Positions 1 to 9,000 of a stretch of DNA of 13,676 bases are shown here, piece by piece. The translations under genes were made by a program, and so were the position numbers. The notes beneath the pieces were generated by a model that saw only the letters and a list, made by a program, of their open reading frames with translations, searched no databases and was not told where the DNA came from. The DNA comes from JBKHBQ01 sp046542305 (lineage in GTDB: Bacteria > Bacteroidota > Bacteroidia > Bacteroidales > 4484-276), in the NCBI GenBank assembly GCA_046542305.1, contig JBKHBQ010000089.1, positions 1-13,676 on the forward strand, given 5' to 3'. Position 1 is the first letter of the stretch, and each line of letters opens with the position of its first letter.

Positions 1-728
1 ATTACACCGTTGGCAGCACGCGAACCGTAAAGTGCGGTAGCAGCAGCGCCTTTCAGCACGTTGATCGACTCGATGTTGGCCGGGTCGATATCGGTAGCGG
101 CATTACCGTAGTCGTAACCTGCCCTACCCGCTCTCTGACCGTCATTGTTGGTGATGTCGTTGCTGATCGGCACACCGTCAACGACGAACAACGCCTGGTT
201 GTTACCGGTAATGGAGGAGTTACCACGGATTACGATGTTGGTAGAACCACCCATGTTGTTGTTGGTTTTTACCTGAACACCGGCGGCTTTACCTGAAAGG
301 TTACTGATGAAGTCCTGGCTCTTAACCTTGTTCAGTTCATCGCCGGTAACTTCCTGCGTGGAATAACCCAGCGATTTTTTCTCGCGGGTAATACCGAGCG
401 CAGTTACAACAACCCCTTCAATCGCCGTGATTTCCGGCTCAAGCGCAACATTGATCACATTGTCGACACCGATTGCCCTTTCAACAGCTTTCATACCAAC
501 AAACGAGAAAACCAGTGTTTCTGCATCAGGAGGAACATTCAGGGAGTATGTGCCCTGTAAATCCGTGGTGGTACCGAATGTTGTGCCTTTCACAACAACC
601 GAAACCCCCGGGATTGTACTCCCATCCTCAGCATTTGTCACAGTACCCGTTATGGTCCTGGTTTGTGCTTGTACAACTTGCATTCCGATGAAGAACATCA
701 ATGCAAGGAAAAGTGTAAATTTTCTCAT
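1..728 (-). CDS. SusC/RagA-family TonB-dependent outer-membrane transporter, N-terminal part (gene runs off the left edge)
   Basis: The reverse strand reads from ATG at 726-728 without a stop to the window edge, giving 242 codons. Residues 1-22 are a signal peptide (MRKFTLFLALMFFIGMQVVQAQ minus its last residues, cleaved near QAQ). Residues about 24-100 form the carboxypeptidase-regulatory-like beta-sandwich found at the front of SusC proteins (TITGTVTN, then IPGVSVVVKGTT and TDLQGTYSL). Next comes the SusC signature VVVTALGITREKKSLGYS, then the TonB plug domain with NIVIRGNSSI, ALFVVDGVPISN and, at the edge, LYGSRAANGV. Such proteins are usually about 1000 residues, so roughly three quarters, including the barrel, lies outside. 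The family forms the outer-membrane barrel of a glycan or peptide importer energised by TonB and capped by a SusD lipoprotein, expected next downstream. The substrate cannot be told from this part. Family assignment is firm. Confidence 0.96.
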   Translation of the reverse strand, partial: MRKFTLFLALMFFIGMQVVQAQTRTITGTVTNAEDGSTIPGVSVVVKGTTFGTTTDLQGTYSLNVPPDAETLVFSFVGMKAVERAIGVDNVINVALEPEITAIEGVVVTALGITREKKSLGYSTQEVTGDELNKVKSQDFISNLSGKAAGVQVKTNNNMGGSTNIVIRGNSSITGNNQALFVVDGVPISNDITNNDGQRAGRAGYDYGNAATDIDPANIESINVLKGAAATALYGSRAANGV

Positions 729-1132
729 AATTGAAGTTTTGGTTAATAAATTTAAGTTAGACATATTTGAAAATTTATTCGAATTAAAAATAGAAAATTA
801 TTATCCTTCCATTTTTCGCTACAGAACTTAGTGGTTTGGTAGATTAAAGGCAAATTAACGAAAAATTAATATTGTGAAATCCTAATATTTTAAATTTAAA
901 CAGGTTCTTAATTATGGCCCTTTTTTAATGTGTTTTATCCCAATTAATTAGCCCATCCATTTTTATTCTGTACTCTTGATTTCGAATTCCTTAAAACGCA
1001 AGCGTATCAAAACGGCGACCAAGTTATAACAATTCCTTCAAGTGAACAAAGTTTTATTAACAAAAACTTAATCTTGTTTTTTATCCAAACAGGAAAAAGT
1101 ACTCTATTGCCGATTTGTATTCCATGTGGATT
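729..1132. other. AT-rich intergenic region upstream of the SusC-like gene
   Basis: This 404-bp stretch separates two minus-strand genes. It must hold the 3' end of the barrel-protein transcript and the promoter and leader of the SusC-like gene. I find no clear hairpin terminator and no credible ORF. The best promoter-like string on the minus strand is TTAATTTG (851-858), one mismatch from the phylum's TAnnTTTG -7 element, but its upstream -33 partner is poor (TTTC at 17 bp), so I do not call it. The leader would be about 115 nt if that box were used. Confidence 0.5.
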
Positions 1133-1729
1133 TTAAAGTTGATAATGAAAGGTAAAGCTCAGCACCTCGTTATATTGTCCTTTGTTCCACCTGTAAGTTT
1201 GCCCGCGCGAGTGCGGGCGAACAGCCAGAACGGAATTCGAATAACGCAGGTTGAACCTCCAGCGGTCGGTTATTGTTACAAACAGGCCGATGTTTGCACT
1301 CAGATCCGTACTCTGAAATTCAGGATCTTCCAACACCATGTAATCCGCCTCCTCATATTTATTTACAAGAACACCCAGGGAAGGACCGGCTTCCAGGGTG
1401 AAAATCTCCCCGAAATCCCATTTGTAATGCAAAAACAATTCAACATAATTAAGGCGTAACAAATATGAACTATAATCGAGTGTATCAGGATTTTTCCGGC
1501 TTCCTTTCTGAACAAAGTTCAGTTCCATTTGAAATGAGGAGCGTTGGGTGATGTAGCGGTTTACAAAAGCTCCGGCGTAAATACCGGGTTTATTTGGGCC
1601 TTCGAGCCGGTCGCCCGAAATTTCGGCAGCAGCTACTCCTGCCAGCAATCCTCCGTTAAACTGCTGTGCCTGCGCCATGGCTACGGTAAAAATGAAGAAT
1701 ATGGCAGTAATAAGTAATTTTATCCGCAT
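1133..1729 (-). CDS. PorT-type outer-membrane beta-barrel protein (198 aa)
   Basis: A short protein with a clear Sec signal peptide (MRIKLLITAIFFIFTVAMAQAQ, residues 1-22), followed by FNGGLLAGVAAAEISGD and NKPGIYAGAFV. This matches the opening of the Bacteroidota 'outer membrane beta-barrel' family (PorT-like, PF13568 type), where a glycine-rich first strand is followed by a 'KPG-hAG' segment. The rest alternates polar and hydrophobic residues as expected for an eight-strand barrel (FQMELNFVQKGS, YVELFLHYKWDF, FTLEAGPSLGVLVNKYEEAD, WRFNLRYSNSVL, LSFTFHYQL). It ends in Leu rather than the commonest C-terminal Phe. Role unknown; such proteins are small structural or accessory barrels, and PorT itself acts in type IX secretion, but nothing here shows that link. 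It is transcribed divergently from the response-regulator gene, so that regulator may control it (inference). Confidence 0.85.
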   Translation of the reverse strand: MRIKLLITAIFFIFTVAMAQAQQFNGGLLAGVAAAEISGDRLEGPNKPGIYAGAFVNRYITQRSSFQMELNFVQKGSRKNPDTLDYSSYLLRLNYVELFLHYKWDFGEIFTLEAGPSLGVLVNKYEEADYMVLEDPEFQSTDLSANIGLFVTITDRWRFNLRYSNSVLAVRPHSRGQTYRWNKGQYNEVLSFTFHYQL

Positions 1730-1764
1730 CGTTCTGTTTTAGTTAATCGTTCACTTTGAAGTAG

Positions 1765-1793
1765 TAAAATTAATATTAATTTTAACCCGCAAA
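1765..1793 (-). promoter_or_regulatory. Candidate promoter for the beta-barrel protein gene
   Basis: On the minus strand TTTG (1793-1790) is followed after 17 bp by TAATTTTA (1772-1765), five of six positions of the Bacteroidota -7 box TAnnTTTG. This would start transcription about 30 nt before the ATG at 1729. The surrounding DNA is very AT-rich, so a chance match is quite possible. Confidence 0.3.
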
Positions 1794-1808
1794 AATCGTG
1801 AAGGATAT

Positions 1809-1840
1809 TTTTATTGATGCGTTCACCTTCATGACATTTG
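1809..1840 (+). promoter_or_regulatory. Candidate promoter for the two-component operon
   Basis: TTTT (1809-1812), 20 bp spacer, GACATTTG (1833-1840): each element is one mismatch from the Bacteroidota consensus TTTG / TAnnTTTG. Transcription would begin near 1847, about 60 nt before the ATG at 1907. If real, it rules out the earlier in-frame TTG at 1838 as the start of the regulator. Weak match, moderate position support. Confidence 0.3.
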
Positions 1841-1906
1841 CAGATGACTAATATACAGCAACAAGCACCGTATCGTTCAGCAGCAAAAAAAATAAAACAC
1901 TCTGTT

Positions 1907-2590
1907 ATGGACACAGAAAATCACAAAATCCTCCTGGTTGACGATGAGAAGGACATTCTTGAATTTCTCGGCTACAACCTGAAAAAAGAAGGTTATCAGG
2001 TGATTACCGCCAGGAATGGCAAGGACGCCGTGGCGTTGGCCCGCCAGGAAAAACCTCATCTCATTATTCTGGATGTGATGATGCCTAAAATGGATGGCAT
2101 CGAAACCTGCACGGAGATCAAGGAAATTCCTGAATTGAATAATGCAATCATCGTGTTCCTTACGGCCCGGGGTGAAGACTACAGCCAGATTGCCGGTTTT
2201 GAAGCGGGCGCCGACGACTACATTACCAAGCCCGTCAAGCCGAAGGTTCTCATCAGCAGGATAAAGGCGCTTCTGCGAAGGTACAAGGAACCCGAAGCCC
2301 CATCCGCCAAGATTGATTTAAAGGATATTATCATTGATACCGAACGATACCTTATTATAAAGGACGGTGAGGAAATCTCGCTGCCAAAAAAAGAGTTCGA
2401 ACTGCTGCTGCTTCTCGCATCTAAGCCCGACAAAGTATTTAGCCGCGAAGAGATTTTTTCGAAGGTATGGGGAAATGATGTCATTGTGGGCGACCGCACC
2501 ATCGATGTTCACGTAAGGAAGATCCGCGAAAAAATCGGCTTGCAAAGTATCAAAACCATTAAGGGTGTGGGATACAAATATGAATCTTGA
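1907..2590 (+). CDS. OmpR/PhoB-family response regulator (227 aa)
   Basis: A DNA-binding response regulator. The receiver domain spans about residues 6-124: acidic pocket D12/D13 in KILLVDDEKD, phospho-acceptor D56 in LIILDVMMPKMDG, switch T86 in IVFLTARGED, and the invariant K108 in DDYITKPVKP. A winged-helix DNA-binding domain (Trans_Reg_C) spans about residues 130-226, with LPKKEFELLLLLASKP, FSREEIFSKVWG, DRTIDVHVRKIREKIG and the terminal wing IKTIKGVGYKYES. All catalytic positions are present, so it should be phosphorylatable. I chose the ATG at 1907. The frame is open back to a TTG at 1838, but those 23 residues are non-conserved in character and precede the usual receiver start. Its stop overlaps the start of the kinase gene (TGATG), so the two are translationally coupled and form a cognate pair. 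Targets unknown; the divergent barrel gene is one candidate. Confidence 0.95.
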   Translation: MDTENHKILLVDDEKDILEFLGYNLKKEGYQVITARNGKDAVALARQEKPHLIILDVMMPKMDGIETCTEIKEIPELNNAIIVFLTARGEDYSQIAGFEAGADDYITKPVKPKVLISRIKALLRRYKEPEAPSAKIDLKDIIIDTERYLIIKDGEEISLPKKEFELLLLLASKPDKVFSREEIFSKVWGNDVIVGDRTIDVHVRKIREKIGLQSIKTIKGVGYKYES

Positions 2591-3636
2591 TGAAAAACAC
2601 CGATCCTTCAAAGCTTTCGCTTAATAATGCACTGCTCATCGTCCTGTTTTTCACGGTAGTGTATATAATTATTTCACGCTTTTTTTTCAGCTTCAGCCTG
2701 CTTCCTCTTTTCATTATTAATGTACTGCTTTTTCTTTTTATCTTTTTCACCTTCAGGTATACGCTCGAAAAATTTATTTACCAGAAAATCAGGATCATTT
2801 ACAAAACCATTTACAATCTTAAACGCCAGAAGGGGGGCAGTGTAGAGAAAAGAGATTATGACCGCAACACCATCGAAAGCGTAAACCAGGAGGTGCTTGA
2901 ATGGGGCGAGAAGAAAAAACGCGAAATTGAAGAGCTGAAGAAAAACGAAATCTACCGGCGCGAATTCCTCGGGAATATTTACCACGAACTTAAAAATCCC
3001 ATCTTCAATATTCAGGGATATGTGCTTACACTGCTCGACGGCGGGCTCGAAGACCCCAACATCAACCGCGAATACCTGTTGCGCACCGAAAAAAGCATCA
3101 ACCGGATGATTGCCATTGTCGAAGATCTGGAAACCATTTCCAATCTGGAAACTTCACAAATTGCCATGAAGATGGAAAGGTTCGATATCGCGGAACTAAC
3201 GCACGAGGTTTTCGAATTCCTCGAAATTAAAGCAAAGAAAAAACGCAAGGAACTTGTATTGTCAGAAAAATATGACAGACCACTGGAGGTGATTGCCGAT
3301 AAAAAATGGATCAGGCAGGTGATGGTAAACCTCATCGACAATTCCATTAAATACGGAAATCCACAGGCCGGCAATACCCATGTGAGTTTCTTTGATATGG
3401 ACGAAAACCTCCTCATCGAAATAACCGATAACGGCCCTGGCATTGCCCCCGAAGATATCCCGCGCGTTTTCGAGCGGTTCTACCGGACCGAAAAAGCACG
3501 AGCCCGCGATAAGACCGGCACCGGGCTTGGGTTGGCCATCGTGAAGCACATCATCGAAGCGCACGATCAAACCATTAATGTAAGGAGCCGGCTCGATGTG
3601 GGGACCACCTTTGCCTTTACCCTAAAGAAGGGATAA
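2590..3636 (+). CDS. Membrane-bound sensor histidine kinase, PhoR-like core, minimal sensor (348 aa)
   Basis: The N-terminus carries two hydrophobic helices (about residues 14-29 and 37-55) joined by only about seven residues, so there is almost no extracytoplasmic sensor domain. A basic helical linker follows (about 56-120, with KKKREIEELKKNE). The dimerisation domain has the H-box FLGNIYHELKNP, with H132 as phospho-acceptor. The ATPase domain has an N-box NLIDNSIKYG (N251 for Mg), a G1 box DNGPGIA (280-286), an F-box VFERFYR (F294-R299) and a G2 box GTGLGLAIVKHI (from G310). All boxes are intact. This is the HisKA/HATPase_c arrangement of PhoR-like kinases. I use the ATG at 2590, which shares one base with the regulator's stop, rather than the TTG three bases earlier. 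The kinase should phosphorylate D56 of the upstream regulator. The stimulus probably arises in the membrane or from a partner protein (inference from the missing sensor domain). Confidence 0.95.
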   Translation: MKNTDPSKLSLNNALLIVLFFTVVYIIISRFFFSFSLLPLFIINVLLFLFIFFTFRYTLEKFIYQKIRIIYKTIYNLKRQKGGSVEKRDYDRNTIESVNQEVLEWGEKKKREIEELKKNEIYRREFLGNIYHELKNPIFNIQGYVLTLLDGGLEDPNINREYLLRTEKSINRMIAIVEDLETISNLETSQIAMKMERFDIAELTHEVFEFLEIKAKKKRKELVLSEKYDRPLEVIADKKWIRQVMVNLIDNSIKYGNPQAGNTHVSFFDMDENLLIEITDNGPGIAPEDIPRVFERFYRTEKARARDKTGTGLGLAIVKHIIEAHDQTINVRSRLDVGTTFAFTLKKG

Positions 3637-3703
3637 CGCGGGGCGACGGGCGAAAGTCGCAGGTTCATAATGCCAATGGCTGTGCTTTGTGCTTTGAGCC
3701 ACG
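3637..3703. other. Gap between convergent genes with two weak hairpins
   Basis: The kinase gene and tamL end 67 bp apart, facing each other. Two short inverted repeats lie here: GCGAC (3643-3647) with GTCGC (3656-3660), and TGGCT (3677-3681) with AGCCA (3697-3701). The loop of the second contains a tandem GTGCTTT duplication. Neither is followed by a T-run on either strand, so neither is a convincing intrinsic terminator, although a shared bidirectional end is plausible by position. Confidence 0.3.
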
Positions 3704-6007
3704 CTAGAAGGGATATCCAATGGCAATATTCAGGATGAGGTTTTCGCGGCGCCATGAGGAGCTGCCAATTGCGATCTCATCGAAAACCCAGCGATCGCCG
3801 GCAGATAAATATGGTTTTCGCACGGGGAAAGCCAGGTCGAACCGGACTACCACAAAATCGAAATCGAAACGGATGCCAAAGCCCGTACCTACGGCAAGCT
3901 CTTTATAAAAAGTATCGAAGTTAAATTTCCCGCCCGGCCGATTGTCATCGGCATTGTTCAGCCAGATATTTCCTGCATCGGCAAAAAATGCCCCTTTCAC
4001 AAATCTGTAGATATCAAAACGGTATTCCAGGGAGGCTTCCAGCTTAATGTCGCCGGTTTGATCGAGGAAAACATTATCGACGGTATCCGGGGGTGCATAG
4101 GTGCCGGGACCGACGGTACGCGAACTAAAGGCCCGTACACTGTTGGTCCCTCCCACAAAATACTGTTTGATGTAGGGCATAGTGGAGGAATTTCCGTACG
4201 GGAATCCTGAAGCCGTAATCAGCCGGCTGGCCAGAACCGTGGAAGGACTCAGGTCGTAAAAATACCTGATTTCATTTCTGATCCGCACATACTGGGCAAA
4301 AGGCACATCCAGCAATTTCTCTGGATTCTCCGGGGTGGGGTCCGATCCACCAATGGTGGAAAGGAGATAAGCTGCATTGCCCGAGGCATCAATGCTCGGA
4401 CTTACCAAAACCCGGGCATGCTTCTGGGTAAGATGCAGGGTGCTGTAGGTAAAGGTATATGAATTGCCCAGGATAAACTGCTCCTCGAAACTGCGCCGGA
4501 TGATGGGATTGCTATCGAGATAGTCTTCGAACTCATCCGAAGTTTTTGCCAGAGCGGTATAGCTGACATCTAACGGGGAAAACTGTTGAGAGATCCTGTC
4601 GGTATTCCGCCAGTTATATGTTAGCGAGGAATTGAACGACCTCAACTCGTACAGTTTCATCCGCGAATACAGTCCTCCGCCGATGGTGATCACGGTAGAA
4701 GGAACAAACTCCTTTGAAACATTTCTCTGAAAGCGGATAGGCACAAACCGGGGAATGGACAGCGAGGCATCCAGGGTGATCTCGTAGGATGTCTGTCCCT
4801 TGTTTTTTCCGCTGTACTGCGTTTCGAACCGCCCGCCCAGGTTTATCGAAAGCAACTCGGCTCCCCGGAAGATATTGCGGTTTTTAAAACTAAGTTTCAA
4901 ACCGGGTCCGGCAAAATTGTTGGTCCCCAAGGCATAGTTGGTTTCGGCGCTCACCGACATCTTTTTGTATGGTGTCAGCAGCAGGCTCACATTCATCAGC
5001 CCGGCCGAATCAGCTTTTGAAAACCGTGCGTTCGCAAATTTGTAGATCCCGAGTCCCATCAGGTGGCGAAGCGTATTATAATGATTGCGCCGTTCATACA
5101 GGCTGTCTTGATACAGAAAAACTGCTTCAACCACCGTTTGCGGATCAAAATAATTGTTGTCGGTCAGGTAATAATAATTATCCACTCTGGTGGTATCGGG
5201 ATTGTAGTCTCTCAACGAATAATCATCGTGTATATAAATTTTGTTGAGCCGGTAGGCGACTTCTGCATCTGAAGGAATATCGGCTTTCACATCCAGATCC
5301 ATGTTCACTTGATGATTTCCCACCAGGGTGTCTGCGGTAAAGATGAGATAATTCGGGGCGAAGTAGAAATAGCCTTTGTTTTTCAGGATTTTGTCGATGC
5401 GATCGCGTTCGCGGCTAAGCTTGTCGAGGTCGTAATGCATTCCGGTATCTATCAGGCTCTTTTCGCTGCTTTCATTGATGAGGCGGAGGAGCCGGTTAGC
5501 CGAACCGGGAAACCTGAGCGAGCGGATGGTGTAGTAGGTTCCCGCATCTATTTCGAATTCGATGTCTGCGGTTTTCTTATCCCGTTTTATTTCGTATTCT
5601 GTGGTGGCATTGAAATGTCCCTGATTTTCCAGCCTGTTCACCATGGCATCGGATATATCGTCGGGTTTTACATCGCTGAGCAAAACGGGCGGCTTACCGA
5701 GCTTGTATTTCAGCCAGTATTTCAGGCCCTTTTCCTTGTCGGTTTCGCCCACCATATTATGAATGGCTAGGAAGGGCCGCATCCAGAGAAGCTTGGTATT
5801 GGGTTCGGGCATGATCAGTCCGTTCAACTGGTTATCGATCTCCTGCTTGTCCGACAGCCCGGCTTTATCCCTGTACGACACATCGCCGCCGGTAAAAAGG
5901 TATTCGCCCTCGCTGATCTTGCCCAGCCCTGTGCATCCTGCAAGCGTAAGCAGCAGCACTAACACCGGCAAAGTCATCATCCATCCGCTATGTTTTTCAG
6001 GTCTCAC
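3704..6007 (-). CDS. tamL: TamL: lipoprotein-type BamA/TamA-family outer-membrane protein (767 aa)
   Basis: An Omp85-superfamily barrel protein with a lipoprotein signal peptide. Residues 13-24 are the hydrophobic core, and the lipobox LAGC puts the acylated cysteine at C25. Next comes GKISEGEYLFTGGDV, the 'K-x-EGEYL' start typical of Bacteroidota TamL proteins. About residues 90-340 contain POTRA-like segments (DDISDAMVNRLENQGHF; YYTIRSLRFPGS; RERDRIDKILKNKGYFYFAP). From about 350 on it is a 16-strand-type barrel, with the loop-6 motif GGTNSVRAFSSRTVGPG (R625; VRAF instead of BamA's VRGF) and a C-terminal strand ending IAIGYPF. It probably inserts or helps translocate outer-membrane or surface proteins together with TamB. 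The start is GTG at 6007, 15 bp after the tamB stop. ATG codons at 5980 and 5977 are alternatives, but GTG keeps the positively charged n-region (R2, K5). Same operon as tamB. Confidence 0.93.
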   Translation of the reverse strand: MRPEKHSGWMMTLPVLVLLLTLAGCTGLGKISEGEYLFTGGDVSYRDKAGLSDKQEIDNQLNGLIMPEPNTKLLWMRPFLAIHNMVGETDKEKGLKYWLKYKLGKPPVLLSDVKPDDISDAMVNRLENQGHFNATTEYEIKRDKKTADIEFEIDAGTYYTIRSLRFPGSANRLLRLINESSEKSLIDTGMHYDLDKLSRERDRIDKILKNKGYFYFAPNYLIFTADTLVGNHQVNMDLDVKADIPSDAEVAYRLNKIYIHDDYSLRDYNPDTTRVDNYYYLTDNNYFDPQTVVEAVFLYQDSLYERRNHYNTLRHLMGLGIYKFANARFSKADSAGLMNVSLLLTPYKKMSVSAETNYALGTNNFAGPGLKLSFKNRNIFRGAELLSINLGGRFETQYSGKNKGQTSYEITLDASLSIPRFVPIRFQRNVSKEFVPSTVITIGGGLYSRMKLYELRSFNSSLTYNWRNTDRISQQFSPLDVSYTALAKTSDEFEDYLDSNPIIRRSFEEQFILGNSYTFTYSTLHLTQKHARVLVSPSIDASGNAAYLLSTIGGSDPTPENPEKLLDVPFAQYVRIRNEIRYFYDLSPSTVLASRLITASGFPYGNSSTMPYIKQYFVGGTNSVRAFSSRTVGPGTYAPPDTVDNVFLDQTGDIKLEASLEYRFDIYRFVKGAFFADAGNIWLNNADDNRPGGKFNFDTFYKELAVGTGFGIRFDFDFVVVRFDLAFPVRKPYLSAGDRWVFDEIAIGSSSWRRENLILNIAIGYPF

Positions 6008-6022
6008 TTTCTGCGCACTTTT

Positions 6023-9000
6023 TTACTGATTTTTATTTTCGCTGTTTTCTTCATCGTTTTCTTCATCGTTTTCTTCATCGTTTTCTTCATCGTTTTCTTC
6101 CTCTTCTTCTTTCACCGCTTCCTGATTAGGTTCATCCTTTTTAAACATGTTTTTCAACTTATTGAAACTTTTTTGAATAATAAATGCCAGTCCGCTGTAG
6201 GCTACCTCGCCGTCAAAAATGTCATAGGCATTTTCGCGGTAGGCCCTCACCTTGTAATCGCCGCTTTCTGTCAGGTCGTAGGTTACTGCAAATTCGCCAT
6301 ACAGTTGTTGAGATGTGCTGCCGGGCCGGCTTTGTTGTTCGCCCTCCACATCAAAAGTGCTGGAAGCCTCTACGGTAAGGCGTTCGTCGAAAAGCTTTTT
6401 TTGAACTTCCACATCAAGTTCGGTACGGGTCTGGGCGGTTTCGCCGCCGTAATCGTCGTAGGTGGTGAGGTCGAAATTTACTTCGAAACCTTTTGCATAT
6501 TTGCTGGATAATTTATTTAACTGCGCCGAAAGAATTCCGTTTACGCTGTTGCGTGCGGCTGTGGTGGCAATGCCCTGGCTTCCGCCTTCGCCCGAAGCAA
6601 AAGGATTGTCGGGGATAAAGCTGCCGGTAACCAGCAAAGCAAATACTTGTTTGTTGAGTTCGGAGGTCATTTGTTCGGAATTCAGCATACTGAGCTTGGT
6701 GGCAATTTGCGGATAATTCACCTGGTATTTTTGTGGCAGGTCCAGTCCAAAGCTGATTTCCGGCTCTGATAAAAAGCCGTCGATATCCAGCAGCACTTCA
6801 TAGGGCAGGCGTTGCCTGTAAATGTTGCGTTCGGCCTCCGACATATCTGTAGATTCATTGGCGACGAGATTCACCGACTGGGTACGTACTTTATGTTTGG
6901 CGGTGAAATCAATGGCGGCATCCATCAGCCTGCCCGACCATGAGATGCTGCTTCCCTGCTGAAAAGAAAATTTCTTTTTGACTAATCCATAAAACGAAAC
7001 CTGGTAAAATCCATCCCTCACTTCAAAAACTCCCGTCATCGTACGCGTACCGCTTTGATCGATGGTAAAGTTTAAATCGGCTACTCCGTTAACGGTGGCA
7101 TAATCCCCTGACATCTGATCGACCACCACGGTGAACCTGGCTTCCGGATCGAGCTGGATCTTCGCGCTGAGGTTGATGCCTTCCACCCGTGTCATCACCG
7201 AGTCGGTAAGGTAATCTGTATCGTCGCGAAGGTCGATGGTATCACCCGCAAAGGTCGGTTGGGCAAACCGTACAATACCTTCGTGTTCGACCATCGAAAT
7301 TTCGCTGCCCGGCAAAACATAGGTCAGATCCGTTCCCTCCTCAATTTCCAGGGTAGCATCGATCGCGGGGAGGTTTGAATTGCCCTTGATTCTGGTGTTG
7401 GTGCTGATGAACAGATCGCCGTAAAACTTTTCATTGTCCTGTTCATTGCTGTTCAGCGGCTGAAAACGATCGGCCTGCACGCTGAGGTCGAACCTGAAAA
7501 ATGCATAGTCCTCGGTGAGCAGCGAGCCGTCGATTTCAAGCACATTGTCGTTGGGTCCCAATATGGTGAAATCATTCATGTGAATGCCCTGCCTGTCGAA
7601 GCGGATCGATTCGTTCCTGAGTTCGGTATAAAAATTCAGGCTGTTAATATTAAGGGCAGCATTTTCAAAGGTGAGTTTTCCGTCGATCAGCGGTTCTTCG
7701 GTGGTTCCGTTTATTTCGAGGTCGCCCAGGATGGATCCGCTCATTTGTGACAATTGCCCGAAGGAAAAACGCTCGAATCTTTCAAGCGCCCCAATATCCA
7801 GGTCGGCCTGCAGGTCGAGTTTCTGTGTATCACCGTTGGAAGACATGGTGCCATTGATGGCCAGACTGTTGTGCGGATTGTCAAGTGAAATATCCACCAT
7901 TAGCTCCTCCTGCCTGTCCTGCAAAACAATGTCAAGGTCTCCGGCCAGCGAATCCATCAGCATCAGGCTGTCGATGAATATCCTCGCCTCGAAGCCGCCG
8001 GAAAGGGTATCTTTTTGCGGCAGGCTGATGGTTCCGTCAATTTTGCCGCCGATTACATCCTGACGTTCGTTTACATTGACTGCATTGATCAGGTTTCCAA
8101 TTTTAAATTGATCAAACTTAAGGTAAATACTGTCTTCGGCCTGCACAAAGGAAACCTCCTGATTTCCCTTTATAAAGTTGAAACCACTGGCCTGGATACG
8201 GTTTCCCTGGATCGTGAGCTTATTGTCCTTTTCAATCGACCAGTTTCCACCATCCATCATCAATCCTTCGGGTTGAAAGCTGACCAGAATGGAATCGCTA
8301 TGGAGCTGAATTTCATTACTGAAAAGATAAGCAGGCTGCCGGTTTACATCCATGGCGCTGATGTTCGACAGCAATCTTCCGGCCACCATTTCCCCCTGCA
8401 CCCTAAACCCATCCATGCCAATGGTATCGTAAGCCAGGCTTTCGAACCCAGCCGCAAGGCTGAGCGAATCTGCCTTTCCGTTAACCGCAAAATAAAGGCT
8501 ATCGATATTCAGGCTCGAATAATCGATTCGCGGCAGCAAAACATCCACTGTCAGCTCGTTGTTGCCTGAACTGTAGTTGCCTTCCAGCGTGTTTATCTCA
8601 AGGGTTTCCAGGCCCGGCAACAACCTTTCCTTCATTTCATCGGAAATGTGAAAGTCGATACTTGCCTGCAGGTGTTTGCCACCGGGAAGCGTGATGGTGT
8701 CTTCGCGGCTGATGTATTTTCTGACGGCCCGGGAAAACAGCGGCTGCAGACTGTCGGCACGGATATTCGCTTTTGCCGTCACATCCACATAATCCGAAGT
8801 TAGTTTAAACCTGGTGCTGTCGCTCGTAGTGCGGGCATCCACCACCAGTTGCTGCATCGGAAAATAGGATTTGCTTTGCACGACTTCGGTGTCGCTCATT
8901 TCCACCCGCGCATCCATATCTGCAATTCCTCCGAATTTTACATCAGCATCAATATTGGTTTTGGCGACAAACTGCCCGTCCGCAAAATTGAGCTTTTGCA

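Noticed and set aside
427..831. Plus-strand 134-codon frame at the left end
   Set aside because: The opposite strand encodes an unmistakable SusC-family N-terminus with signal peptide and plug motifs over the same bases.
1838..1906. Longer start (TTG at 1838) for the response regulator
   Set aside because: It adds 23 residues of unlike composition before a receiver domain that starts normally at ATG 1907, and it overlaps the promoter candidate.
3637..3703. Intrinsic terminator for the kinase or tamL transcript
   Set aside because: The two hairpins have 5-bp stems and no T-run on either strand; recorded only as a weak feature.
5990..6511. Plus-strand 173-codon frame with a repeated FFIVF hydrophobic stretch resembling membrane helices
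   Set aside because: It is the complement of the acidic 12-bp repeat and of conserved TamB C-terminal coding sequence.
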